From: Gluconobacter sphaericus NBRC 12467
GTDB taxonomy: Bacteria; Pseudomonadota; Alphaproteobacteria; Acetobacterales; Acetobacteraceae
Assembly (NCBI RefSeq): GCF_006539125.1
Contig: NZ_BJMK01000002.1
Span: 163,081-227,080, forward strand
Length of the DNA: 64,000 nucleotides
Reading direction: 5' to 3'
Shown here: in pieces, positions 1 through 7,757 of the stretch
Layout of the letters: every line of letters begins with the position of its first letter
How positions within the stretch are numbered: position 1 is the stretch's first letter
Position numbers and translations under genes: made by a program
The notes under the pieces: generated by a model
The model's input: the letters and a program-made list of their open reading frames with translations, nothing else
Database searches by the model: none
Told to the model about the DNA's origin: nothing

Positions 1-351
1 GCTGGTGCGGGATGCTTCTGGAGCGCCACCTGGCTCAAGCACCGCTTTAATTATGACGATAGCCTCGATGCGTTCGGCGTCCACGGCACCGGCGGTATCA
101 TTGGCGCTATTCTGACCGGCGCATTTGCCTATGGCCCGCTTTCGGCCACGGCGTCTAACCCGGAGGGGACGGTTGCTAGTGTCCATCAGGTCGTGGCGCA
201 GGCCGAGGCCGTGGGTGTGACGGTGGTCTGGTGTGTTATCATGACGACCTTGATCCTTAAGGTTCTGGATTTGGTGATGGGCCTGCGGGTCTCGCCGGAA
301 GAGGAGCTTGAAGGTCTCGACATGATTTTGCATGGTGAGCGTATCAACTGA
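1..351 (+). CDS. amtB: Ammonium transporter, C-terminal part (gene cut by window start)
   Basis: Only the last 116 codons are present; the start lies before base 1. The frame reads without interruption from base 1 to TGA at 349-351. It contains a glycine-rich FGVHGTGGIIGAILTGAFA stretch typical of the late membrane helices of Amt/MEP/Rh ammonium channels, then another hydrophobic helix and a short charged cytoplasmic tail. The family conducts ammonia or ammonium across the inner membrane and is usually controlled by a GlnK/PII protein encoded beside it, which would lie outside this window. Family assignment is firm; the exact paralogue cannot be decided from the fragment. Confidence 0.9.
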   Translation, partial: AGAGCFWSATWLKHRFNYDDSLDAFGVHGTGGIIGAILTGAFAYGPLSATASNPEGTVASVHQVVAQAEAVGVTVVWCVIMTTLILKVLDLVMGLRVSPEEELEGLDMILHGERIN

Positions 352-424
352 TTGCGCTCATTCGGCGGTTATGCTTGCGGGGGCTGTTTTCTCCCGCCGG
401 TTTCAGAATGAAGGTTCTTTCTGT

Positions 425-922
425 ATGACGTTTACAAAAGCCTTTTCCGGCCTCTCCCTCGCAGCGCTTCTGGCCGCCGGTCTGAGCGTTGCCCCCGCGC
501 ATGCCATGACCGCCAAGGAATGCCACGCCGCATTCAAGACGGCCAAGCAGAACGGTTCCCTGAACGGCCAGTCCTACAAGGCCTTCAAGGCGGCCAACTG
601 TGCTGCAACGACCAAGGCTGCGGCTGCTGAAGCCGCACCGACTGCCGTAGCAACCCCCGCCGCCCCGGCCGCGGCTGCAACTTCGGCCAGCACGGCCGCG
701 CCGGTTGCTACGAAGGCTCCGGTTGCCTCATCGGGCAATGTTGTGTTCCCGACCGCCATTTCTCCCGAGTTCAGCAAGCTCTCGGCTGGCCGCGCCCGCC
801 AGAAGACCTGCGTGGCCCAGTACAACGCCAACAAGGCGAACGGTGGGAACGGTGCTCTGAAATGGATCCAGAAGGGCGGCGGCTACTGGTCGCAGTGCAA
901 TTCGCGCCTCAAGGGTGAATGA
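425..922 (+). CDS. Small secreted protein with two Cys-containing repeats and an Ala/Pro linker
   Basis: A 165-residue protein. I start it at ATG 425 because this gives a clean Sec signal peptide ending AHA; an upstream in-frame start at 332 would overlap the transporter and spoil the signal. The mature protein has a Lys/Ala/Cys-rich motif near residues 30-60 (KECHAAFKTAK then ANC), a long low-complexity Ala/Thr/Pro linker, and a second Cys pair near the C terminus (KTCVAQYNANK then SQCNSRL). The layout suggests two small disulfide-stabilised modules joined by a flexible periplasmic linker. The first module loosely resembles PsiF-type repeats, but function is unknown. A strong terminator follows. 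Confidence 0.75.
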   Translation: MTFTKAFSGLSLAALLAAGLSVAPAHAMTAKECHAAFKTAKQNGSLNGQSYKAFKAANCAATTKAAAAEAAPTAVATPAAPAAAATSASTAAPVATKAPVASSGNVVFPTAISPEFSKLSAGRARQKTCVAQYNANKANGGNGALKWIQKGGGYWSQCNSRLKGE

Positions 923-941
923 GCACAGCCTTTCAAATAAG

Positions 942-971
942 GCCCCTTCCTTTGGGAAGGGGCTTTTTTTT
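942..971 (+). terminator. Rho-independent terminator
   Basis: A perfect 9-bp GC-rich stem (942-950 pairs with 955-963) with a TTTG loop is followed by eight T residues (964-971). It ends the transcript of the secreted-protein gene and probably any read-through from the ammonium transporter. Confidence 0.9.
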
Positions 972-992
972 ATGCAGATATTATTCCCACTA

Positions 993-1016
993 GGCTCAGG
1001 CTCAGGCTCAGGCTCA
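993..1016 (+). repeat. Hexanucleotide microsatellite, GGCTCA x4
   Basis: Four exact tandem copies of GGCTCA lie between the terminator and the IS5 remnant. It is not inside a credible gene. Confidence 0.9.
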
Positions 1017-1031
1017 GCGAGGAGACTGAAG

Positions 1032-1616
1032 GTGAGCGACCGGTGTTTGGTTGACGGACAAACAGATGGATCGTCTGTGGCCGCTCTTTCCGAAAAGCCA
1101 AGACAGACTCCGAGTTGATAGCCGCCGCGTGTTGAGCGGCATCATTTTTGTGCACCGCAATGGGATGCGCTCGGGCGTATGAGGATCTTCGCCCGGATGA
1201 TGGATGGCCTGTCTGTTGCAAAGGCCGAGCCCCGAACCATTATGATTGATGTGACCCTGCGGCTAAAAAAGGCGGCATGAACACGAAGCTACATGCCGGT
1301 CACCGATCAGAACAGACGACCGCTGAGCCTCTTCATGACGACGGGTCAGGTCAGTAATTATACCGGTGCCTCTGTACTGCAGGACAGTCTTCCTGCCGCA
1401 CAATGGATGCTGGGAGATCGCGGGTATGACGCCGACTGGTTCAGGGACCCCTGGAAGAGAAAGGGATAAAATCCTGCATTCCAGGACGGAAATCTCGCGG
1501 GAAACCGGTCAAATACGACAGGCGGAAATACAAACGCAGCAATCGCATCGAGACCATGTTCGGAAGGCTCAAGGACTGGCGGCGGGTCGCAACCCGCTAC
1601 GACAGATGCCTTGCGC
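1032..1616 (+). pseudogene. IS5-family (IS427-like) transposase remnant
   Basis: Pieces of one transposase are readable in order across several frames: MDRLWPLFPKSQDRLRVD and VLSGIIFVHRNGMR (from about 1066), IFARMMDGLSVAKAEP and TIMID (about 1185-1245), MNTKLHA, QNRRPLSLFMTTGQVSNYTGA, LGDRGYDADWFRD (about 1408-1450), and SNRIETMFGRLKDWRRVATRY (about 1545-1600). The three catalytic acidic positions can still be placed, but several frameshifts and at least two internal deletions destroy the frame. The usual C-terminal tail is missing: homology stops after RYDRC at about 1610, directly at the stop codon of the next gene on the other strand. No terminal inverted repeats were recognised. Confidence 0.85.
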
Positions 1617-2537
1617 CTATCGAAAAAAAAGCTGCTGCGTGGCGTAAGACAGCCAGATTTCGTGATGGGCGAACCAGTCGGAGCCCAGCAGCATGTCTGC
1701 CTGATCGTGAACCGGGGCGACTGTCAGGACCGGTCGTGTCCAGACGGTGCTTCCCAGTTCAAGACGCCCGAAATGGTGCCAGTGGTATTCGCGTTCCTTC
1801 ATGTCCATGCCTGCTGTCAGGCCACCGGGGTCAAGGGCGAGCTGGTCGTCGGTCAGGCCCAGGCGATGGGCGAAATCCGTGCTTACGATATGTGAGCGCG
1901 CGCCGCTGTCCAGCAGGGCCGTGCCCCTCAGGCCGTCCAGCGTGAAGGCTACGGTCAGACGCCCAGATTGCCGGTGTATGGGTGTGGTCGTCCAGTGCCC
2001 GGTCCAGACGGGAGGCTGCTTACACAGGCGGGAGCCCAGACGGATAGTCCATAAAGTCAGGCGCTGGTGTGGGACATCGAATTCCAAATCGTAATCCGCC
2101 AGAACATCCGCGCCGAGCAGGCCCAGAACGGGGGGCGTGATTATGGGCGAACCCGGGAGCATCCCGACGGCCATTGTTCCGGGGCCAAGGGGAAGTTCGG
2201 CCGCAGGGTGCGTGCCAAGCCGGAGATCCTGAATCCGGACGTTCGGCACCAGGCGTGGGCTACCATTGGGGCCCTGCATTATGGTGCGGTGTTCGGGGTC
2301 GGGCGGCAGGCGCAGGGCGGAGACTCCAGCCGGTGTTATGAGGCTGCCTTCTGAGCCTGTATCCACGATCATGGAGGCCGCCCGTCCGTTCACCGTCACG
2401 GACACGCTCAGATATCCTCCGTCATCGCGCAGCGGCAACACGATGGCGCGGCTCATTTCGCAGACGGGGGCGGCGTGAACCGTTGTTGCGTACAGTGCCA
2501 TGCCCAGGATCAGGGCGGCCGGTAGAAGGCGTCTCAT
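1617..2537 (-). CDS. Secreted retropepsin-like aspartyl protease family protein
   Basis: A 306-residue protein with an N-terminal signal peptide (hydrophobic to about residue 22, ending VHA). Two retropepsin-like halves are visible. The first has the active-site motif VDTGSEG (Asp59) followed by GLLGADVL near 139-146. The second has LLDSGARSH (Asp210) followed by DMLLGSDWF near 281-289. That is the internal duplication of bacterial single-chain aspartyl-protease-family proteins, probably periplasmic. Its ATG overlaps the xerC stop by 4 bp, so the two are probably co-transcribed and translationally coupled. The 3' end directly abuts the IS5 remnant, so the natural C terminus may have been altered. 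The substrate is unknown. Confidence 0.8.
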   Translation of the reverse strand: MRRLLPAALILGMALYATTVHAAPVCEMSRAIVLPLRDDGGYLSVSVTVNGRAASMIVDTGSEGSLITPAGVSALRLPPDPEHRTIMQGPNGSPRLVPNVRIQDLRLGTHPAAELPLGPGTMAVGMLPGSPIITPPVLGLLGADVLADYDLEFDVPHQRLTLWTIRLGSRLCKQPPVWTGHWTTTPIHRQSGRLTVAFTLDGLRGTALLDSGARSHIVSTDFAHRLGLTDDQLALDPGGLTAGMDMKEREYHWHHFGRLELGSTVWTRPVLTVAPVHDQADMLLGSDWFAHHEIWLSYATQQLFFR

Positions 2538-3499
2538 GACTCTTGCGCCGCCCGTGGGTGGGCTTTGCGCCAGACATCAAGCAGGTGTTTTTCATCTGCC
2601 AGCGTATAGGCCTGCGTGGTGGAGAGGCTGGCATGACCCATCAGTTCCTGAATGGTGCGCAGGTCGGCCCCGCCTTCCATCAGATGCGTCGCAAAGGAAT
2701 GGCGCAGGGCATGGGGCGTTGCGGAATCAGGCAGACCTTCGCCCTTGCGCCAGGTCCGCATGGCGCGCTGGGCTACGCCGGGATTGAGCCGCCCACCGCG
2801 CACCCCGCAGAACAGGGGCGCATCGGGCGTCGGAGACGGATGGGCAGCTTTCCAGCTTTCCAGCACCTTGATCACGGCCGGAAGTAAAGGCACGAGCCGT
2901 TCCTTGCCACCCTTGCCGACGACTCGGAGCATGTTTTGTCCTGCGTTGGTCAGATCGCGGATATTGAGCGCCAGTGCCTCGCCGATCCGCATCCCGGTGC
3001 CATAAAGCAGCATGAACAGTGCGCGGTCCCGAAATGCCGCCAGGCTGGTTTCCGCATCATCGGAAATACCTTCTGCCGCTGCCCGTGCGGCGTCTTCCCC
3101 AAGAGGGCGCGGCAGGCGCTTTTTCGTGCGCGGCGTGGCGAGTAGTGAGGGTGCAGGATTGGAGAGATCGTGCCGTAGACCCAGATACCGGAAGAACGAC
3201 CGCAGCGCGGAGACATGCCTCGCCCGCGAGCGTGCCCGCGAGTCGGCGCTGGTGGTGCGGCGTGTTGGTTGTTCGCTACGGGCCGTTTCATGGGCAAGCC
3301 AGGCGCGCAGGTCCGCAAGCGAGAGTTTTCCCAGGTCCGCCAATGTCACCTCGGCGCCCAGATGCTGCTGAAAAAACGTCAGTGCCAGCAGAATGTCGTG
3401 CCGGTAGGCTTCGACCGTGCGTGGGCTCGAACGCCTCTCGTGAGTCAGCCATTCGGTCCAGTCTCGCAGGGCATCGAGCGCCATTAATGTGGCCGTCAT
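2534..3499 (-). CDS. xerC: Tyrosine recombinase XerC
   Basis: A 321-residue site-specific recombinase that resolves chromosome dimers at dif together with XerD. The N-terminal SAM-like core-binding domain covers about 10-110 and the catalytic domain 130-315. The catalytic set is complete: Arg171 (GTGMRIGEAL), Lys196 (GKGGKER), His263 and Arg266 (HALRHSFATHLM), His289 (LMGHASLSTTQ) and nucleophile Tyr298. The length suits XerC or XerD; XerC is preferred because of the divergent priA neighbour, a common arrangement in alphaproteobacteria. A second in-frame ATG six codons downstream is possible; neither start has a clear ribosome-binding site. It is divergent from priA with 33 bp between the start codons. 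Confidence 0.88.
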   Translation of the reverse strand: MTATLMALDALRDWTEWLTHERRSSPRTVEAYRHDILLALTFFQQHLGAEVTLADLGKLSLADLRAWLAHETARSEQPTRRTTSADSRARSRARHVSALRSFFRYLGLRHDLSNPAPSLLATPRTKKRLPRPLGEDAARAAAEGISDDAETSLAAFRDRALFMLLYGTGMRIGEALALNIRDLTNAGQNMLRVVGKGGKERLVPLLPAVIKVLESWKAAHPSPTPDAPLFCGVRGGRLNPGVAQRAMRTWRKGEGLPDSATPHALRHSFATHLMEGGADLRTIQELMGHASLSTTQAYTLADEKHLLDVWRKAHPRAAQES

Positions 3500-3532
3500 G
3501 GCATTTCGGAGCGTGGGAGGTTAGATACGGTC

Positions 3533-5773
3533 ATGGCATCCAGCAGCCTATCCAAGCCTGATCTCCGGCGAAAGCCACCTTCCACCGGAACGCGTGTTTC
3601 GGTGCTCGTGCCGCTGCCGTTTCCGGGGCCACTCGACTACCTCGCGCCTATGCCGCTTCAGCCCGGAGATCTTGTCTCTGTTCCGTTGGGTCGACGTGAA
3701 ACCGTGGGGTGTGTCTGGGAAACCGACCGCACTCTGCCAGCGGATTTCGCCTTTCCGGTCGGCCGTGAGGTCCCGCTTGCGCGTCTGCGTCCCGTGGCGG
3801 GAAAGCTGGATGTTCGGCCCCTTCCCCAGAGCCTGCGCCGCTTCATAGACTGGGTTGCTGCCTATACGCTGACCCCGCCGGGTCTGGTGCTGGCGATGGC
3901 GATGCGTATCCATCTGAAAGATGCGCCCAAGCCCACTTTGGGCTGGGTGCGGACTGATGCACTGGAAGGCGATCTGCGCATTACGCCGGCTCGCCGTTCG
4001 GTGCTCAATTTTGTTTCGTCTACGCCCATGACAACTGCCGAGCTGGGTTCCCGAAGCGGGGCGAGTGCTGCCGTGATCCGTGGTCTGGCCAGTGCTGGTT
4101 TGCTGCGCGAGGCTGTTATTGACGTGGCCGCCCCGTTCGCAACGCCGGACCCGAGCCACGGTGCGCCGAAACTCTCCGAAGAACAGGCTGAAGTCGCGCA
4201 GGAACTCTGTAGGCCGGTCGAAGCCGGTCGGTTTCAGGTCACCCTGCTGGAAGGCGTGACCGGTTCAGGGAAGACCGAGGTCTATTTCGAGGCTGTGGCG
4301 GCTTGTCTGGCCAAGGGAAAACAGGCCTTGGTCTTGCTGCCGGAAATCGCGCTTTCCGCTCAGTGGACGGATCGTTTCATCCGGCGTTTTGGGGTCGAAC
4401 CTGCCATCTGGCACTCCGATCTCGGGGCCAAGCGCCGGCGTGAGACATGGCGGGCCGTGGCGGAAGGGAGTGCCCGCGTTGTGGTGGGGGCCCGCTCGGC
4501 ACTGTTCCTGCCCTTTGCTGATCTGGGCCTTGTCGTGGTGGACGAGGAGCACGAGAGTGCTTTCAAGCAGGAAGAGGGCGTCATGTATCACGGGCGCGAC
4601 ATGGCGGTTGTTCGCGCCCGTCTGGCCGATGCGCCCGCCATTCTGGTTTCCGCTACGCCGTCGCTCGAAACGCTTGCGAATGTGGAGAGCAGGCGCTACC
4701 GGCACGAACTTCTGACCGCGCGGCATGGCGGAGCGACCCTACCGGATGTGTCGTTGGTGGATATGCGGGCAGACCCGCCCGAACGCGGCCTGTTTCTGTC
4801 GCCCAAGCTCTGCACTGCCATTGATGAGACGCTGGAGAAGGGGGAGCAGGCCATGCTGTTCCTCAACCGGCGCGGCTATGCGCCGCTGACGCTGTGCCGG
4901 GCCTGCGGGCACCGGATGCAGTGCCCGAACTGTTCGGCCTGGCTGGTGGAGCATCGGGCACGGGGTATTCTGACCTGCCATCACTGCGGGCATAACGAGC
5001 GGATTCCCAAGGATTGCCCGGAGTGTCACGCCGAGAACTCACTCGTGCCCATCGGACCGGGAATCGAGCGCATTACGGAAGAGGCGAAGCTGCGCTTTCC
5101 GGAAGCGAAACTGCTGGTGATGTCCTCCGATACGCTCGGTTCTCCCGCCGCTACGGCGGAGGCGGTTCGGAAGATTTCGGACGGAGAGGTCAATCTTATC
5201 ATCGGCACGCAGATTGTGGCCAAGGGCTGGCATTTTCCGAAACTGACGCTCGTGGGCGTTGTTGATGCCGATCTGGGCCTGGGGGGCGGAGATTTACGCG
5301 CTGCGGAGCGGACCGTGCAGCTTCTGCATCAGGTCGCGGGCCGTGCGGGCCGTGCGGAGCACCGCGGGCGCGTGCTGCTCCAGAGTTATGTCGGCGAGCA
5401 TCCGGTCATGACGGCTCTGGTCTCCAATGATTTCCAGACCTTCATGGAGCAGGAGGCCGAGCAGAGACGCCCGTCATTCTGGCCGCCTTACGGACGATTG
5501 GCTGCGCTGATCGTAAGTGCGCCCAGTGCGGAAGCGGCAGATGCGCTGGCGCGGGAAATTGCACTCTCTGCGCCAGAGCGGGAAGGGGTGCAGGTCTTGG
5601 GGCCAGCGCCGGCCCCGCTTGCTGTTCTGCGCGGAAGGCATCGCCGCAGACTGTTGTTGCGGACGATGCGAGGCATCGCCGTGCAGCCGATTCTGCGTCA
5701 ATGGCTTGGAGATATCAAACCGACCGGCGGAGCAAAGGTCGATATCGATATCGACCCTATTTCCTTCCTTTAG
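3533..5773 (+). CDS. priA: Primosomal protein N' (replication restart helicase PriA)
   Basis: A 746-residue superfamily 2 DNA helicase that reloads the replisome at stalled or collapsed forks. In order: the N-terminal 3'-DNA-binding domain (about 20-125), a winged-helix-like region, Walker A GVTGSGKT at 241-248, Walker B DEEH at 337-340, the conserved SATPS motif near 373-377, and a zinc-binding insert with eight cysteines at 455, 458, 464, 467, 482, 485, 495 and 498. A later motif (GTQIVAKGWHFP) completes the helicase core. Length is normal. GGGAGG at 3515-3520 lies about 12 bases before the ATG, so the start is acceptable. Confidence 0.97.
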   Translation: MASSSLSKPDLRRKPPSTGTRVSVLVPLPFPGPLDYLAPMPLQPGDLVSVPLGRRETVGCVWETDRTLPADFAFPVGREVPLARLRPVAGKLDVRPLPQSLRRFIDWVAAYTLTPPGLVLAMAMRIHLKDAPKPTLGWVRTDALEGDLRITPARRSVLNFVSSTPMTTAELGSRSGASAAVIRGLASAGLLREAVIDVAAPFATPDPSHGAPKLSEEQAEVAQELCRPVEAGRFQVTLLEGVTGSGKTEVYFEAVAACLAKGKQALVLLPEIALSAQWTDRFIRRFGVEPAIWHSDLGAKRRRETWRAVAEGSARVVVGARSALFLPFADLGLVVVDEEHESAFKQEEGVMYHGRDMAVVRARLADAPAILVSATPSLETLANVESRRYRHELLTARHGGATLPDVSLVDMRADPPERGLFLSPKLCTAIDETLEKGEQAMLFLNRRGYAPLTLCRACGHRMQCPNCSAWLVEHRARGILTCHHCGHNERIPKDCPECHAENSLVPIGPGIERITEEAKLRFPEAKLLVMSSDTLGSPAATAEAVRKISDGEVNLIIGTQIVAKGWHFPKLTLVGVVDADLGLGGGDLRAAERTVQLLHQVAGRAGRAEHRGRVLLQSYVGEHPVMTALVSNDFQTFMEQEAEQRRPSFWPPYGRLAALIVSAPSAEAADALAREIALSAPEREGVQVLGPAPAPLAVLRGRHRRRLLLRTMRGIAVQPILRQWLGDIKPTGGAKVDIDIDPISFL

Positions 5774-5783
5774 GGCTGGAAAA

Positions 5784-6026
5784 TCAGCTCTTGCGCTTGC
5801 GGAAAAACTCGACCGAAGCGGTCACGACCGCGATTACGGCCAGAATCTGCTGGAAATACGGGCGGAAGCGCTTGGGTCCAAATGTGGCCATGGCGGTCAT
5901 GCCGGCGAGGCCGATTTCACGGGCGCGCGTGGCCTTCTGACAGCAGGTCTTCATCTTGGAGCAGCAGCTTTTCTTCGCGTTCGGCTCTGTAATGATGGTT
6001 TCGGGGGCGGGGGAATGCTTGGTCAT
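5784..6026 (-). CDS. Small Cys-rich single-pass membrane protein, unknown function
   Basis: An 80-residue protein supported by a good AGGAG ribosome-binding site about six bases before the ATG. The N-terminal half holds a compact cysteine cluster (KKSCCSKMKTCCQK, about residues 19-32) that could bind metal or form disulfides. The C-terminal half has a hydrophobic helix (QQILAVIAVVTASVEFF) and a basic tail. It converges on priA with only 10 bases between the stops. I do not recognise a family; the CC-x4-CC layout is the only functional hint. Confidence 0.65.
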   Translation of the reverse strand: MTKHSPAPETIITEPNAKKSCCSKMKTCCQKATRAREIGLAGMTAMATFGPKRFRPYFQQILAVIAVVTASVEFFRKRKS

Positions 6027-6105
6027 AAAAATCTCCTGAAAAAAAGAATCAGGGGATGAACACCCGGCAATACAAGGGGTTGCCCGAGCAAGAGACGCCG
6101 AAGCG

Positions 6106-6795
6106 TCAGTCCTGCTGGCCGTCCCGGGCCTGCTCCAGCGTTTTGAGCTGCTTGTCAGAATCGGGTGTTTTCGGATTCATCAGCAGCATTTGATGGAAGG
6201 CCTTGAGAGCGGCCTCGGGCTCATGCCGTTCATGTTCTGCTTCCGCAAGCATGCCCCAGGCCGTCGGATCACCGGGATCAACCTGAAGCTCAACGCCCAG
6301 ATCGGCGATGGCTCCGTTGCTGTCACCCGCAGCCAGCCGGATGGCGGCACGCTGACGGTAAAGCACGAACTGGTCAGGCTGGATCGTGATTGCGGCTGTC
6401 AGATCGTCCTGTGCCTGCTGGAAATCATGTTTTTCCAGCGCATCATGCGAATCGCTGATGAGCATCTGTACGCTGCCGGTCAGGGCGCGGCTGCGGAGGG
6501 CTTCGGCACGTTCGGAGATTTCGCTAGCTTGCTTTTCATTCCCCGCCATGGCGAGAGCCTTTTCCGCATCCATAAGGCGGTTATGGAGCGTTTTGCGCGG
6601 CGGATGGGGCGATGAAGCAAGGGGCGTGGCCTTTGCCGCCTGAGAGGCGGGAAGGGCAGGCTGTGCAGTAGAAGGCGCTGCGGGGCCGTACGTAGCAGGA
6701 TCTGCGGCGCGTGCAGCCAGAACTGGCAGAAAAGTCAGGGCCGGGCTACAAAGCAGAACGGCGCCAGCCATCAGCCAGCGCCGCCTGTCCGTCAT
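6106..6795 (-). CDS. Exported TPR-repeat protein
   Basis: A 229-residue protein from ATG 6795; a TTG four codons upstream is also in frame. The N terminus carries Arg residues followed by a hydrophobic segment ending AARA, a Sec-type signal peptide. A Pro/Ala-rich linker follows, then about three tetratricopeptide-like units in the second half (FQQAQDDLTAAITIQPD, NGAIADLGVELQVDPGD, EAALKAFHQMLLMNP). TPRs mediate protein-protein contacts, so a periplasmic scaffold role is plausible but not shown. It lies just downstream of rpmJ (17 bases between stop and ATG) and may share its transcript. Confidence 0.75.
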   Translation of the reverse strand: MTDRRRWLMAGAVLLCSPALTFLPVLAARAADPATYGPAAPSTAQPALPASQAAKATPLASSPHPPRKTLHNRLMDAEKALAMAGNEKQASEISERAEALRSRALTGSVQMLISDSHDALEKHDFQQAQDDLTAAITIQPDQFVLYRQRAAIRLAAGDSNGAIADLGVELQVDPGDPTAWGMLAEAEHERHEPEAALKAFHQMLLMNPKTPDSDKQLKTLEQARDGQQD

Positions 6796-6812
6796 CCGGC
6801 AGACCAAGGGGT

Positions 6813-6938
6813 TCAGCCCTGGCGAGCCTTCATGCGCGGGTTCTTCTTGTTGATGATGTAAATGCGGCCGCGGCGGCGGACAACGCGGCAGTCCTTGTCG
6901 CGGACCTTGGCGGACTTCAGGCTGTTGCGGATCTTCAT
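6813..6938 (-). CDS. rpmJ: 50S ribosomal protein L36, Cys-poor (type B) form
   Basis: A 41-residue basic protein starting [16 protein letters not shown] and ending [11 protein letters not shown], the form of L36 found in alphaproteobacteria. It has one cysteine instead of the zinc-ribbon Cys3-His set of the classic 37-38-residue L36, so it belongs to the zinc-independent variant. It binds 23S rRNA in the large subunit. It lies outside the usual spc ribosomal operon, which is normal for this variant. Confidence 0.93.
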   Translation of the reverse strand: MKIRNSLKSAKVRDKDCRVVRRRGRIYIINKKNPRMKARQG

Positions 6939-7153
6939 GGTTGCAGGCTCTCGACGGGTAAGGCCCTTGCGGACCGGACAGCGGGCCGGAACGCCCGCGA
7001 AAGAATGGCCCCGATTACCCATCCCGCCCTGCAGAGTCAAGCTGGCAAGCCATGCAGACGGCGGAATTCCTTGCTGCGGCCTGTTTGCAACAACCTGCAA
7101 CAGCCTCGTTCAGGGTCTTTGTCCAGTTCGGATTTTCTCCTAACGTAAGAGTC

Positions 7154-7591
7154 ATGATCAAGCGCCATTCCCGTCCCGCCCTTCTGCTGGCTCTTCTTCC
7201 TCTCACCTTCGCCCTCGCCAGCCCTGTCGCGGTTCGGGCTGATGATGGCGAGGCCAAGACTAATGACGACGATCCCACGATTAACCAGCAGGGTTTTGCC
7301 ATCAACAAGATCCTTCGGGTGCTGCAGACCAACCCTGACGCGGCGGGTGACACTTGCATCAACGCGCTAAAGGAGATGCATCAGGCGCAGACGGCGCTGA
7401 GCAAGGAAGAAGGCATCGATCCTGAACACAATCAGGACATTGGTGTTGCGCGTGACGTTCTTTCCTCAGAAATGGAGGATGTCACGAATATGTGTGGTGC
7501 TGATGCCAGAACCTATTGTCGTACGTCTACATCCCATCCGGACCCCAAGCTGACTGCGGCCTGCAACGCTCTCCCACCCGAAGAAGAGTAG
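7154..7591 (+). CDS. Secreted hypothetical protein with four cysteines
   Basis: A 145-residue protein starting at ATG 7154, chosen because it gives a clear signal peptide (MIKRHSRPALLLALLPL to about residue 29, ending VRA) and has AAGAG just upstream. The mature part is acidic and mostly helical in composition, with cysteines at GDTCINAL, NMCGAD, TYCRTS and AACNAL that could form two disulfides. No family recognised. The following 166 bases before the efflux operon hold no gene. Confidence 0.7.
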   Translation: MIKRHSRPALLLALLPLTFALASPVAVRADDGEAKTNDDDPTINQQGFAINKILRVLQTNPDAAGDTCINALKEMHQAQTALSKEEGIDPEHNQDIGVARDVLSSEMEDVTNMCGADARTYCRTSTSHPDPKLTAACNALPPEEE

Positions 7592-7757
7592 CCTCCTGGA
7601 CGGTGAAAATTCAAAGCACCATCTGTCAAAACGTGTCCAGAGAATTCGAGGGCTAACTTTTTCGGGCAAGCGCTCCTAAGGTTGGAAGTCTACTTCTGGT
7701 AATGAGGGCCGTGGGGCTGATTCTGATAAAGTCTGTGCCGGTTAGGGGGTGTCGCTC

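Noticed and set aside
993..1016. The GGCTCA repeat as a CRISPR or phase-variation tract
   Set aside because: There are only four 6-bp units without spacers, and it is not inside or just before a credible gene, so neither use is supported.
1366..1945. Plus-strand frames at 1366-1945 as separate small genes
   Set aside because: They are frames within the IS5 remnant or shadows of the aspartyl-protease-like gene.
7749..7757. GTG 7749 as the start of the FUSC gene
   Set aside because: It overlaps the AGGGGG ribosome-binding site; TTG 7758 has proper spacing.
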